The notes below the pieces were generated by a model. It saw only the letters and a program-made list of their open reading frames with translations. It searched no databases and had not been told where the DNA came from. A DNA stretch of 64,000 bases from a virus: the IMG/VR virus record IMGVR_UViG_3300033146_003479, positions 1 to 64,000 of that record. One strand, 5' to 3'. A program made the translations under genes and the position numbers. Shown here piece after piece: positions 24,025 to 34,756 of the stretch (positions are counted from its first letter, which is position 1; each line of letters opens with the position of its first letter).

Positions 24025-27000
24025 CTAAAATGAAAAGTCAACAAATTGCATTGATGTGCTATTAAATTTAGACATGGAACTTGTAACATTGGACGTTAAA
24101 AAATTCGTTTTTCCAAAATTTAAACCACCAACAACATTAATTGTTTGTTTAGCAAATGAAAAATTGTAAATAAATGGATTTATAAATTTAAATAAATTCA
24201 AAGTTCCAAACACTGGAATATAAAGAAGGTTACTTACTACTTTTTCTTGATTATCAACTAACATATCTGAAGATAAGGATATATTTTTTATCGATATTGT
24301 CTTATGTTTATTTTGTTCACCCTCAATCACTGGCAATTTAATATCTGCTATAATACTTTTATGTTTTTCGAAATCTTTTCCGCAAAACTCAAAAACTTGA
24401 CGATACATATTGTCACCTATCTTTTGCACATAATATATCTGACCAAATAAGTTCATTTGAGTTTCTGAATTCTTTCCATAACTCATTCTATCACCAAACC
24501 ACAATGAACCATCAGCATTGCAAATCAATTGTTCTCCTAAGAAGATTGGTAAAGTAATAGGTCTTAATATTGGAAATAATGCAAATGTTGGTAATGTAAA
24601 TAATCCTCCTGAAGTCTGTTTTGCTACTGTTTTTGGGGTTTCATATTTTTGTTCAGTGGTAGTATATTTGATATATTTATCTATAATATTACCATCATCA
24701 CCATCTCTAAATATAACTGGAATACCTTTAAAATCATTAATATTATACTCATAAGTATTTAAATTAGGTAAATAATAGTCTATTGCAATTCTATATAATT
24801 GAGAAAAAGAACTCATGTCCTTTTGAATAACTGAGTCCGTCATGACTAAATCAGAATATGACATTTTATGTTTGATATTGCTAATTTTCAATTTTGCACT
24901 ATATGTTTTCATATCATGAGTTTCTCCTAACCACGAAAATGTCTCAGTCTTACTCTGAAATGTTTTAAAATGCAGGTTAGAAACACTTCTAATGATAGGA
25001 GATAAATTCACATCATTAGTTTTAATAACACTTTTAAATACTATTTGTTCTTGAGTTTCGTCAAACGAAATTTCATCATTAAGGAAACATTCAAACCACA
25101 ATTTAGTTTCACTAGTGACATCTTTCTTATCTATACTATAAAAATATTGAACTGAGCAACCTGCCACAGCATAATCTTCACCAACAATCATAATTCTATC
25201 AAATGGCTCTTTGAATGATGATGAATTTGGATCACTATGATATGCCCAATGTGGAGAATATATCTCAACGCTCTCTTTATATAATTCTGAATAGTTATCT
25301 ACAGACAAATCAATCTTCAATATTCTATTATTATAAGTAGTATCATTAACTATTAATTTACTATCAAAATTTGATGGATAAGAAACTTGAGTTTGAGTTG
25401 CTGATATATCATATGATCCATTCTCAATGAAATACAATTCTACTTCTGCACTATCTGAAATTACACTTCGTTCTTTTAATAATCCTATGAAAAATTGTGA
25501 GCCTTTTGGGATATGAATAGGAGTTTCCAACTCAATGTGAACATTTTCATTATTAATCATTACTACACTATCACTATCATCATTCTTAAATCGAACTAGT
25601 TCGGTATGAACAATGCTATTTTTTGTCATTTTACCATCAATTAAGAAACCCAAATAAAAAGCAATTCTACCTTCATAATGTCTTAAACTATCATATGTGA
25701 ATTTCATTCCAACATCAAATGATCTCAACATATGAGATTCATTAAATTGATAAACTTGATATATGTTTGGTAAATAGGTCTTCCAATATTCATCTTTCAA
25801 TATATCCAAAAACTCATATTCATTTAATTCATTTTGAGGATCTCTTAATTTCTCATAATGAAGTGTCGCTACTGATTTAAGTGAATTGGGCACAGAAGGT
25901 CCCAATTCACTTGATAAAAATGGAATATCATATGTCTGAAAAAGTAATGGACGATTTATTTGTTTAAAAATAAAATCATATTCGTCATTAAATGATCCAA
26001 AAGATGATGCATTTTTTACTTTTGTTAAGCATCTATCTATTTGCCAGCCCATTGCATTTGTAGTATCGTGATCTATGAAGGAATTATCTTCATTTAATGA
26101 TACATTTCGTCCATTCATCATTCCAACGGAATAAATTCCATCAATTAAATATAAACAAGAATCAGTAAATTTATTAATCATTGGCATATACTGATCTTGA
26201 TCGCCAATATGATGACTATACAATTTCATTGGAGAAAAATGAAAATTATCAATACTCAATGCTGTAAAATTATCATAAGATGAATTATTGTAAAAATTCG
26301 GAATAGATAACTCTTCATTTTGAATTTGATGAAACGCTTTTATATTAGATTGATTTTCTGATTGATCAATTATTTTATTTATTGGACAAACTCTTGGAGT
26401 CAAAAATAATCGATTGTAATTGAACAATTTTAAATTAGTCTGAATAGGAGACACTTTGCTATTAAATAGATAATTAAATTCGTCTCCTTTTTGATAAATA
26501 TTCTTTGAAGATATTGAAAACAATTCTTCATCTATAAAATGACTATCTTTCAACGATATTTTATGATTAACCGAGTTATCTAATTCCATAACATCATATA
26601 ACAACACAGTATTAATATCTTTCTTATTAACTGCATCTGAATTGAACTGTAAATCAAATTCATTCAACATCAATGTCTTATTACTAATAGTATTATAATT
26701 GAAATCAAAACTTCCAGTCTTAAACTTCAATGTCTCAACTATCTTTGTGGATGATGATGTCGGTTTCAATGTAAAAAACACATCATCAGCATCGCTTTGG
26801 AAATTATCATTAATTAGCCACGTAAGACGTTTTGTTTCAATTGTCTTCGCTTTTGGGGAAAAGTCATTATTATGCAAATTAATTGTTGGGATACTATTCT
26901 CTCCCAAACTAGAATCATATTGCCACATCATGGAAGACATTTCATCATTGTCATCACCAAATGTAAATTCACTATCCTCAATATACTGATTAGTTAATAA

Positions 27001-30000
27001 CGAATCATATACATTATATGTCTTTGGATTCATAAATGTTTGAGTTCTCTTATAGTGTTCATGTTCAACAACTACAGGCATCATTACATAAAATCGATTC
27101 ATTTCAGTTTCACTTAAAAACACATTCACACTATCTGATAATAATAAAGTATTAGAGTCTAGTATACTAGATATCATATATGACCAATATGTTTCAGTGT
27201 CATCATCATACACTTTGATGATATTGCCACTTTTTAATTCAGAATAAACATCTACGTCAGTAACCGTCACTGTTTTATTAAATGTCGCTGGTTGTCCCCA
27301 TGAATCTATCTTTGGGAAAAACGCAATTCCAAAATTATCAGGGTTATCAATTGTCATTTGAGAAACATTCCTTGAAAAATCCACTGTCCAAGTCTGATAT
27401 TGAGGACTCGCACCTATCGAAGGAATAGTCTCGATATCTATTAATTCTCCATATATCGTTGTGCTACTCCCTAGATTCCAAACACTTATTATCATATTAT
27501 TCTTAAATTTATCAAATGTTTGTCCCGATGAACAAATTAAAATATCATCAATATAATAATCATAAGATGTATATGGAAAATCAAAAGCACCACCGGTCTG
27601 AGATGCCTTAATATCAAATGAGAACGTGTTATTAGTTTTCATAATCTGTAAATTAGACAGGCTTATAAAACATTCATAATTACTGGAACTCAATTGCGTA
27701 AACATTTTAGATTCAATCGTTCCCTTCTCTATGTATTGATAATCACCAACCACTTTATCGTTATTTGAAGTAATATGTCCATCTCTACGATTATATTCAT
27801 GAATTCGCATCAAATCTGTCATTTGCTTATTACTATCAATCTTTTTATTCATTTGATAATTTTCAATTTTCTCAAACACATCTTCATTGAAATTCTTAAA
27901 GTATTTTGATAATCCTATGAAATTTAATGACTTTCCATATACTGAATCATCATAAACTGGAGGATTAATAATTGAACCTAAATATAACTTTTCATTATCA
28001 AAAATTGGAGCAAAATCAGACACAAATGTGTGATGTCCGGTTAGTGTCTCGATGTCTCCATCATCATTGAGATATATGTTCACCATTTCGGGCAACAATA
28101 TATCATACAAGAACGTTTGATATCCTTTAATCTCTATAGATTGATTTTCTATTTCTGATGAATCAACATATATGATCGCTTTATGAGAATAATCGCAAAC
28201 TTTTCCCTCGGTCTCTGTGATCCAAGTGTTAGTTCCATCTTCTATTAACCTATTATGTTGTTCGAATCGCTCTTTAACTATAATAAACGGCTTATGAAAC
28301 TCACTATTCAAACTTTTTGCTTGAAAATATTGATTTTCCGAATCAATATTTGCATGTGAATTGCTAGGATTATTAAACGGAGCACTTATTATAACATCAT
28401 TTTTACTTTCAATCTCTTTATATACGGACAATTTAATCGCATCTCCTGTCGATAAAGAGATAATCGTATCTGAATCATATAACTTTTTAGTTTCTGGATT
28501 TATATTATTCTCATATTTTTGCCAAAATTGTCCACCATCTTGATATGCATATAGTTGTTGTTTTATTAATTGATGCTCAATATAATCATCGGAATTCCCA
28601 AACATTAAATTGTTATATTTATATTCTGAAGATGGTTCAGAATATGTATTGAAAAAATAATTAAAAGATGCCTGCTCATTCACTAACGGATAACATGTCC
28701 AAATACAATGATTATCCACATATTGTTCTCCAGGGCGTTTTCCCCAAACTTCAGGATAAAATCCATTGATAGTTGTTTGTCCCGATGTGGTTACAATATA
28801 TTTCACAGGGGCTTCAGCCTTCGGATGATGAACTGGAATATATGTGGTCCCTTTAGAAGCATGAACTCCTGGATTATATTTAGTAATAAATGAATCATTC
28901 TTTGATGATGTTCTAAGCCATACGTCCCCTCCGAGAGGATCTATAAAATCATTAAATGAACAATCCTCAAATAATGGTCTATCAGGAGTGTCACCATCAA
29001 CAGTTTTAATAAAACACTCTTGGTAATGATTACGAAAACATCTCCAGTAATTATATACGGAGTCATGACTCGAATTAGCAATGGGACTTTGAGAATTATT
29101 ATCCACTGTGCTCATATAACAATTCACATCATCGTCTGACATTGTAACTATTGAGCCTTTATCGTAAGATGTACCTGATAAATACTTTTCTTCGCAATTA
29201 ACATAAATAATAGATTGTGTAGGCAACTCATTTACAGCGTTCCAATCATTGGCACCATTTGTTACCAAATACACATCGTCTTCGTCGATCACTTGGCATG
29301 TCCAAATTATTTCTCCATCAACGATTGAATCTCCAGGATTATCATTAATTGGATCAAAAGGAGTATTCGCTCCACTCGTACCTCCGTTATTTTGAGTATA
29401 TTGTTTAAAATTTTCAGGAGAATAAAATATAATATTCTGTTGATATTCATGGTCTGCCATCCAAGCATTCATATTATTAACATAAGTGGATTTCAAATAA
29501 TTCCGTTCTTGATTTAACACACTATTAAATTGAAGAGCCATACTCATTTTTGGAGTCCAATGATAAAATTGGACTCCTAGTCCTTGCTGTAATTGAATAG
29601 GAGTCGAACTAACAGACTTATCGTAAATAGACAATAATTTAGATCCTGCTACTGACCCAATATTTGATTCCGAAATACACGCTCCTATTCCTGTACTAAC
29701 TATAGGAAATTGACACTGAGAAACATATTCTTCTGAATTATATTGTAATGCCATTCCCGTTTTTATCTTATAATTATCCTTTGAATTATCTAAAATTGAA
29801 TGATTATGTTCTATGAAAAATGCTTCTTTTGATTTAATAGCCCAATCTACTGTTAAATCAGTAGCAGTTAAGTCTGACGTATTTAATATCAATTGAAATG
29901 ATTGAAATACATCGTCTATATTATAGTCCACATTATTCAATGATAACACTGAATTCGGCATATAATTTTTATGAGAAAGAACTTCATTTTTTGGAGAATA

Positions 30001-33000
30001 AATATCAAACATCGCTCTTTCAAAAAAGACTTGTCGTCTTTTATCTAATGCAATCCAATTAAAATCATCAATAGAATCATCCAATGTTGTCCATCTACAA
30101 ATATCATAATCCAATTGAATATTATAATTATCTAATTCATGAAGAATGTGTTTTGGGAAATTTGTGATACTCGGCACAAGGTCATCAAACTCATCATCCT
30201 TTAAAATTAAAATTCCCTTATCTGATGAATGAGATGTGATGAAATAAAATGGATTATCATAAATAGAAGAAGGTTGCCAGTCGATGCTACATTTTGGGTC
30301 TTTACCTGTTATATACATAAAATATGGATTCCCTGCATACCAAAATGTAAAGTAATCTCCTGGGAAAATCGAAGTGGATCCTTGTGGATTAGTGGTAGAT
30401 TGAAACCAGTTTTCATTCTCTGGAGGACGCAAATAATATCCCTCATTAGACACATAATGGATGGTACATAATAATTCACTATTTGATGGATTAGCATTCA
30501 TATCTGAAACTTTACTTCTTCTGGGCCCTGCAATTACAATACTATTTGATACCTCGGTTGTATTATTTTGCAGTTGAAAACTTCTAATCTCAATATTTTC
30601 CTTCGAAGAATCATGAGAAAAATGTTTATAATTAAATGCTTCGTTATCCGAAGGAGTTCCTAAAATCTCATCATCACTTCTTTCCTTTAATTTATTACCA
30701 TATACAGAAACAACTCCTTTAACTTTATCTCCTGTTATCGTTGTGTCGAACCGAATTGCTCCCCAATTCGGTATACCTGCGATAGGTTGAATTGTTAAAG
30801 TATCATCATACTCTACAATTGTGGTGATAGTTTTATTCAATATTTTTCGCACAAATGGAATAGGCAATCTAGAATATTCATGAAACATTGTATTGTTTTC
30901 TAAATCATATTTTGTATCCGAAGTTCTTCTGATTTTAATTCCTTTTTCGACAAACATATCTTGCTCAAACAAACTATCTTCTGTTTCACTAGTATTATCA
31001 ATAACAATTCTAGTTGATTTAGAAACATTGTCATCATGATAATTCACAAATGGCTCTAAATCAGTGTAATCTTTACCATTCAAAAATTCAATATTATGAA
31101 AAAATATCTTAGAGTATAGAGAATTAGTATAACTATAATAACAAACATTCGGTTGCAAAAAACTTCCAGTATTACCCGCATCAAATGGAGTATCAACTCT
31201 AACATGGGGTTCATATGTGAATTTAAATCGAAACATGGACTTTGTTTGTAATGAAAATACATGCTTTTGATAATCACTCATAATAAATGAAAATTCAAAT
31301 TTTGAATATGTAGTTGCGGATTGATAAAAAAATGAACCATATAATGCTACTGCGTTCGAAGATGCAGTTTCGATTCTCAATTTCTTTAATAGACGATTCA
31401 TATCTCCATTCATAGCACCTAAATGAAGTTCATTTTGATTGCCGTCTGGAGCAACATGCTTATCTTTTAATACAAAATCACCAGTAACTCTTCTCACTTC
31501 AATATCATCTTCAACATCGATTCTAGTGATGGAAAATGAATTTCCCTTTGTAATTTTATTAAATTTATCAATAGATAATGATTCAAAGTCGGACATAGTT
31601 AAAATCAATGAGGATTCCACTGAACGAACTTTTTTAACTTGGTTACCGATTTTAATGTAACATGGATAATCAACATAATTTCCTTGAATAATTTCATCTG
31701 GAATACCTTTGAATTTGACAAGTTCTCCACCTGGCATTTCAGATGTGAAATCAACATACGCTCTATGTTTAGTTTGAATCCAGTCATAATCATCTTCTTT
31801 ATGTGGAGCGGCATCTTGAGAACATATATTTGCCTTCGCTATATCTATCCATTCTGGTGAAGATGAGTTGTGATTAAATTTTTGGATTTTTATTTTTCTA
31901 CCAGGCAATAAAAATTGATATATATTCATTGGATCAGTTAAATGATGAACTCGTTCCTCTATTGGAACTCCCTTTAATGCAAAATCAGTTAATTCATATG
32001 GTAATTTGAAATAAATTCCGGATTCAGCATTACTTTCATTCTTATGATAAGTTAATTTATTAAAATTTCGAGGAAAACTATTACTTGTACCTGAAATTTC
32101 ATATTTAGGCTTATCTAATTTTAAAATCTTATTTTCAGTGATAGGAATGTTAGTATTATTTATTTGTCCGACTCCTTTTTTGACAATCACATAATTCACA
32201 TTATCATCTTTTATCTTAGCATTATCATTTGTTAGATTTTTTTCGATTGAGCCATATTTCAGATTCTCAGTAATAGTCCATAAATTAAACTCTATTATTG
32301 ATGTAAATGATGTAATAAATGGTATAAATTGATATCCCACAAACACCGCTGAGAATATTGGCAAAAACGCCCAAGGAACATGAGGTATATCTGGAGCACT
32401 ATCACTTAATGCAGGAATATTATAAAATAAATTTGCAATATCTAAAGATTGCGTACTTAATAATGCTGTCTCATCACCATCTGTAGTAAGAGATTCCATA
32501 GACTTATAATCTCTGTTAGACATCTTCATATCAGTCAAAGAATTAACGTGAATGGATAATCCATCTATTATTTCATTATTATATGAAACATTTTCATCTA
32601 AAATATCACTTATTTTATGTTGACGATTAAAATATTGAACATTTTCAATTTCTACTTTACCAATCGGAGGTTCAATGAGATTGGATTGAATCACATCTAT
32701 CTTAGCGAAGTCGAAATACTGAATTATTGTAGTATTAGAAGAAGTCATCTGACTCATTGCAAATTCCTTTTCTATAAACTCAAATTCAACTAATAGTCTA
32801 TCTGCTCCAATGAGACCCTCATCTAAATGATATTTAACTGCTGGATCCTTTAAATTCTCATCATCCTCTGCATCAACAATAAAATATTTAACTTGTAATC
32901 CTAATTCGAAGGATAATTTTCCATCCTGAAGAGTTGGAATTTGAGATGAAGTTAGTTTATAATCTAACGAATTAATTTTCCAAACAGTTCCATCATAATA

Positions 33001-33306
33001 CACTAATCCAGACTCAGCAATTATAAACCACGAATCGGCATTACCATCATTCGAAGTGTCTCGTTTTTCTATCGATAAACTCATCCCTTGAACAATACTT
33101 CCATTCCTAAAGAATATATCTAAGAAATCTTTACCTTTCTCATTCAAAATGGTTTGCATTTGAGTGAGTTCTCTAGTTTGTAGCGGACGTCCAGGTTTGA
33201 ATAAAATTTGTCGATAATCTTTTGAGTTTGAATCTGATGAAAAATAGTCATCAAAATAATCGGCTTCTCTTAAATTATTTCTATTTACAATTGGTTTTTT
33301 GGCCAT
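24025..33306 (-). CDS. Giant virion structural protein with DUF4815-like N-terminus
   Basis: 3093 residues from a single open frame. The N-terminus has the pattern Y-R-Q-I-L-F-K-P-G-R-P-L-Q-T-R-E-L near residue 31 and M-Q-T-I-L-N-E-K-G-K near 48, as in DUF4815 proteins of cyanophage and T4-like phage baseplates. The remainder is Asn/Ser/Thr/Tyr-rich, mostly beta, with many W-x-C-Y/W-x-C motifs around residues 1260-1550 that suggest repeated carbohydrate-binding-like beta units. AGAGGT precedes ATG 33306 and a GATAAATA late-like promoter lies 37 nt upstream. Probable peripheral baseplate or fibre protein; sequence gives no receptor information. Confidence 0.8.
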   Translation of the reverse strand: MAKKPIVNRNNLREADYFDDYFSSDSNSKDYRQILFKPGRPLQTRELTQMQTILNEKGKDFLDIFFRNGSIVQGMSLSIEKRDTSNDGNADSWFIIAESGLVYYDGTVWKINSLDYKLTSSQIPTLQDGKLSFELGLQVKYFIVDAEDDENLKDPAVKYHLDEGLIGADRLLVEFEFIEKEFAMSQMTSSNTTIIQYFDFAKIDVIQSNLIEPPIGKVEIENVQYFNRQHKISDILDENVSYNNEIIDGLSIHVNSLTDMKMSNRDYKSMESLTTDGDETALLSTQSLDIANLFYNIPALSDSAPDIPHVPWAFLPIFSAVFVGYQFIPFITSFTSIIEFNLWTITENLKYGSIEKNLTNDNAKIKDDNVNYVIVKKGVGQINNTNIPITENKILKLDKPKYEISGTSNSFPRNFNKLTYHKNESNAESGIYFKLPYELTDFALKGVPIEERVHHLTDPMNIYQFLLPGRKIKIQKFNHNSSSPEWIDIAKANICSQDAAPHKEDDYDWIQTKHRAYVDFTSEMPGGELVKFKGIPDEIIQGNYVDYPCYIKIGNQVKKVRSVESSLILTMSDFESLSIDKFNKITKGNSFSITRIDVEDDIEVRRVTGDFVLKDKHVAPDGNQNELHLGAMNGDMNRLLKKLRIETASSNAVALYGSFFYQSATTYSKFEFSFIMSDYQKHVFSLQTKSMFRFKFTYEPHVRVDTPFDAGNTGSFLQPNVCYYSYTNSLYSKIFFHNIEFLNGKDYTDLEPFVNYHDDNVSKSTRIVIDNTSETEDSLFEQDMFVEKGIKIRRTSDTKYDLENNTMFHEYSRLPIPFVRKILNKTITTIVEYDDTLTIQPIAGIPNWGAIRFDTTITGDKVKGVVSVYGNKLKERSDDEILGTPSDNEAFNYKHFSHDSSKENIEIRSFQLQNNTTEVSNSIVIAGPRRSKVSDMNANPSNSELLCTIHYVSNEGYYLRPPENENWFQSTTNPQGSTSIFPGDYFTFWYAGNPYFMYITGKDPKCSIDWQPSSIYDNPFYFITSHSSDKGILILKDDEFDDLVPSITNFPKHILHELDNYNIQLDYDICRWTTLDDSIDDFNWIALDKRRQVFFERAMFDIYSPKNEVLSHKNYMPNSVLSLNNVDYNIDDVFQSFQLILNTSDLTATDLTVDWAIKSKEAFFIEHNHSILDNSKDNYKIKTGMALQYNSEEYVSQCQFPIVSTGIGACISESNIGSVAGSKLLSIYDKSVSSTPIQLQQGLGVQFYHWTPKMSMALQFNSVLNQERNYLKSTYVNNMNAWMADHEYQQNIIFYSPENFKQYTQNNGGTSGANTPFDPINDNPGDSIVDGEIIWTCQVIDEDDVYLVTNGANDWNAVNELPTQSIIYVNCEEKYLSGTSYDKGSIVTMSDDDVNCYMSTVDNNSQSPIANSSHDSVYNYWRCFRNHYQECFIKTVDGDTPDRPLFEDCSFNDFIDPLGGDVWLRTSSKNDSFITKYNPGVHASKGTTYIPVHHPKAEAPVKYIVTTSGQTTINGFYPEVWGKRPGEQYVDNHCIWTCYPLVNEQASFNYFFNTYSEPSSEYKYNNLMFGNSDDYIEHQLIKQQLYAYQDGGQFWQKYENNINPETKKLYDSDTIISLSTGDAIKLSVYKEIESKNDVIISAPFNNPSNSHANIDSENQYFQAKSLNSEFHKPFIIVKERFEQHNRLIEDGTNTWITETEGKVCDYSHKAIIYVDSSEIENQSIEIKGYQTFLYDILLPEMVNIYLNDDGDIETLTGHHTFVSDFAPIFDNEKLYLGSIINPPVYDDSVYGKSLNFIGLSKYFKNFNEDVFEKIENYQMNKKIDSNKQMTDLMRIHEYNRRDGHITSNNDKVVGDYQYIEKGTIESKMFTQLSSSNYECFISLSNLQIMKTNNTFSFDIKASQTGGAFDFPYTSYDYYIDDILICSSGQTFDKFKNNMIISVWNLGSSTTIYGELIDIETIPSIGASPQYQTWTVDFSRNVSQMTIDNPDNFGIAFFPKIDSWGQPATFNKTVTVTDVDVYSELKSGNIIKVYDDDTETYWSYMISSILDSNTLLLSDSVNVFLSETEMNRFYVMMPVVVEHEHYKRTQTFMNPKTYNVYDSLLTNQYIEDSEFTFGDDNDEMSSMMWQYDSSLGENSIPTINLHNNDFSPKAKTIETKRLTWLINDNFQSDADDVFFTLKPTSSSTKIVETLKFKTGSFDFNYNTISNKTLMLNEFDLQFNSDAVNKKDINTVLLYDVMELDNSVNHKISLKDSHFIDEELFSISSKNIYQKGDEFNYLFNSKVSPIQTNLKLFNYNRLFLTPRVCPINKIIDQSENQSNIKAFHQIQNEELSIPNFYNNSSYDNFTALSIDNFHFSPMKLYSHHIGDQDQYMPMINKFTDSCLYLIDGIYSVGMMNGRNVSLNEDNSFIDHDTTNAMGWQIDRCLTKVKNASSFGSFNDEYDFIFKQINRPLLFQTYDIPFLSSELGPSVPNSLKSVATLHYEKLRDPQNELNEYEFLDILKDEYWKTYLPNIYQVYQFNESHMLRSFDVGMKFTYDSLRHYEGRIAFYLGFLIDGKMTKNSIVHTELVRFKNDDSDSVVMINNENVHIELETPIHIPKGSQFFIGLLKERSVISDSAEVELYFIENGSYDISATQTQVSYPSNFDSKLIVNDTTYNNRILKIDLSVDNYSELYKESVEIYSPHWAYHSDPNSSSFKEPFDRIMIVGEDYAVAGCSVQYFYSIDKKDVTSETKLWFECFLNDEISFDETQEQIVFKSVIKTNDVNLSPIIRSVSNLHFKTFQSKTETFSWLGETHDMKTYSAKLKISNIKHKMSYSDLVMTDSVIQKDMSSFSQLYRIAIDYYLPNLNTYEYNINDFKGIPVIFRDGDDGNIIDKYIKYTTTEQKYETPKTVAKQTSGGLFTLPTFALFPILRPITLPIFLGEQLICNADGSLWFGDRMSYGKNSETQMNLFGQIYYVQKIGDNMYRQVFEFCGKDFEKHKSIIADIKLPVIEGEQNKHKTISIKNISLSSDMLVDNQEKVVSNLLYIPVFGTLNLFKFINPFIYNFSFAKQTINVVGGLNFGKTNFLTSNVTSSMSKFNSTSMQFVDFSF

Positions 33307-33343
33307 AATTTACCTCTAAAATATATTAATTCGAATTACTTTT

Positions 33344-33351
33344 TATTTATC
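33344..33351 (-). promoter_or_regulatory. Late-like promoter GATAAATA
   Basis: Minus-strand GATAAATA (7 of 8 to the T4 late consensus) 37 nt before the giant gene's ATG. Confidence 0.5.
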
Positions 33352-33381
33352 GTTTTGTTGGATCAATCGACCAAGAGTAAT

Positions 33382-34755
33382 TTATGGAATATTAATGGTT
33401 CTGAAATTAAATGTATAATCAGTAGATAGCGGAATTCCTAATGGGAATTCTGTTGATGTTCTTATCGATGACGTTGACTTATCTATAGAAACATGAAAAT
33501 TTTCCATATTAGATAAACTAGAATCAGGCATAAATTTATAAGATGTGAGTCCATAATTCATATCACAAATTATCCATCCATCAACATGTCTATCAAATCC
33601 ATAATATAAATCATTTAGAATGGAATCCCAGTAGAATTCTCCTTTCTTTGATGGAACAATGCTTCCTATAGGACTATCTATACCGATTATAGAATTAATT
33701 GGTATGATTTGTCCGGGAACAACAATAGAATTATCATTCATCACGCTAATGGATATGGAATTATGATTCATCATCTCATTGAATGTTATTATTATCGATG
33801 AATTAACATTTACAGATACTTGATCGTCAAATGGAGAAGTAGATATCACAAAAGGACGAACTTCTTTGCCGGTGGAAAATGACCACTCATACGATTCTCT
33901 CAGGGATTCATCATGTTTCCCTGTAGTATTTTGTTTATGAACAACTACTCGATATGAGGAATCATCAACCAATACTTTATTTGGCTTAAAATAATATAAT
34001 TTATTGTTAACTGTATCTATTTCACCTTGACCTGCTATTTTTTCTCCATGCTGATCGTATACTGAAATCTCCGCTGACTCGATGACTCGATCAAACTCAA
34101 CGGAAAATGAATCTCCTCTATATGAAGAATCATAAGATTTACCACTAAGCATATATGTAGAAGTTTGATTTAAAAAAGTCAATCTAATCTTTCGGATGAA
34201 ATTTCCCACACTCTTTGGAGCAAATCTACACGATACAGTTTGTTCTGAAAGTGGAGGAACAACTAAATCAACTATATGAGACAAAAATGCACCATCTTGA
34301 ATCTTAAATTTAAATGATTTTGTGGTTTCAGTAACGTATATATACTTAATGACTAATTCATAATTCGAATCATTACTAATAACAAATGATAAGTGGTTAG
34401 TTGTGTTTATTTCTGTATCCGAGAATAATAATGGCAAACTCACCCCAACTTCAACTCCTATCGCACTAGAGTTAAAGTTGCCAACTGAAGATGTATCATC
34501 AAAAAACTCAAAATCACAAGTAATTGCAGAATCAATAGTTGGAATCACAGAAACATTCATCGTAATTGTTTCTCCTATTGAAATCTCTTGATTAGTATTT
34601 TCAATGACAAAATTCACATCATCACTCATACTGATATTTGTTATAGTTACTGTCTCATCTCCAGAATTAGTTAATTCTAACGGAATTGACTGAATATCAT
34701 TAACATTTACATTACCAAAATTAAAAGATGTAGGGAAACAAGTTATGAGTTTCAT
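33382..34755 (-). CDS. Baseplate-region protein with ASH and Ig-like (Big_5) domains
   Basis: 457 residues. Residues 1-100 look like an ASH/choice-of-anchor-D unit (F-N-F-G-N-V-N-V-N-D, then L-T-N-S-G-D-E-T-V-T-I), with a second related unit near 105-205. Residues 215-300 form an Ig-like domain and 300-380 another Big_5-like one (P-F-D-D-Q-V-S-V-N-V, then I-T-F-N-E-M-M). All beta, no signal peptide, so an intracellularly assembled virion protein. Located between the giant protein and the wedge genes. Confidence 0.7.
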   Translation of the reverse strand: MKLITCFPTSFNFGNVNVNDIQSIPLELTNSGDETVTITNISMSDDVNFVIENTNQEISIGETITMNVSVIPTIDSAITCDFEFFDDTSSVGNFNSSAIGVEVGVSLPLLFSDTEINTTNHLSFVISNDSNYELVIKYIYVTETTKSFKFKIQDGAFLSHIVDLVVPPLSEQTVSCRFAPKSVGNFIRKIRLTFLNQTSTYMLSGKSYDSSYRGDSFSVEFDRVIESAEISVYDQHGEKIAGQGEIDTVNNKLYYFKPNKVLVDDSSYRVVVHKQNTTGKHDESLRESYEWSFSTGKEVRPFVISTSPFDDQVSVNVNSSIIITFNEMMNHNSISISVMNDNSIVVPGQIIPINSIIGIDSPIGSIVPSKKGEFYWDSILNDLYYGFDRHVDGWIICDMNYGLTSYKFMPDSSLSNMENFHVSIDKSTSSIRTSTEFPLGIPLSTDYTFNFRTINIP

Positions 34756-34756
34756 T

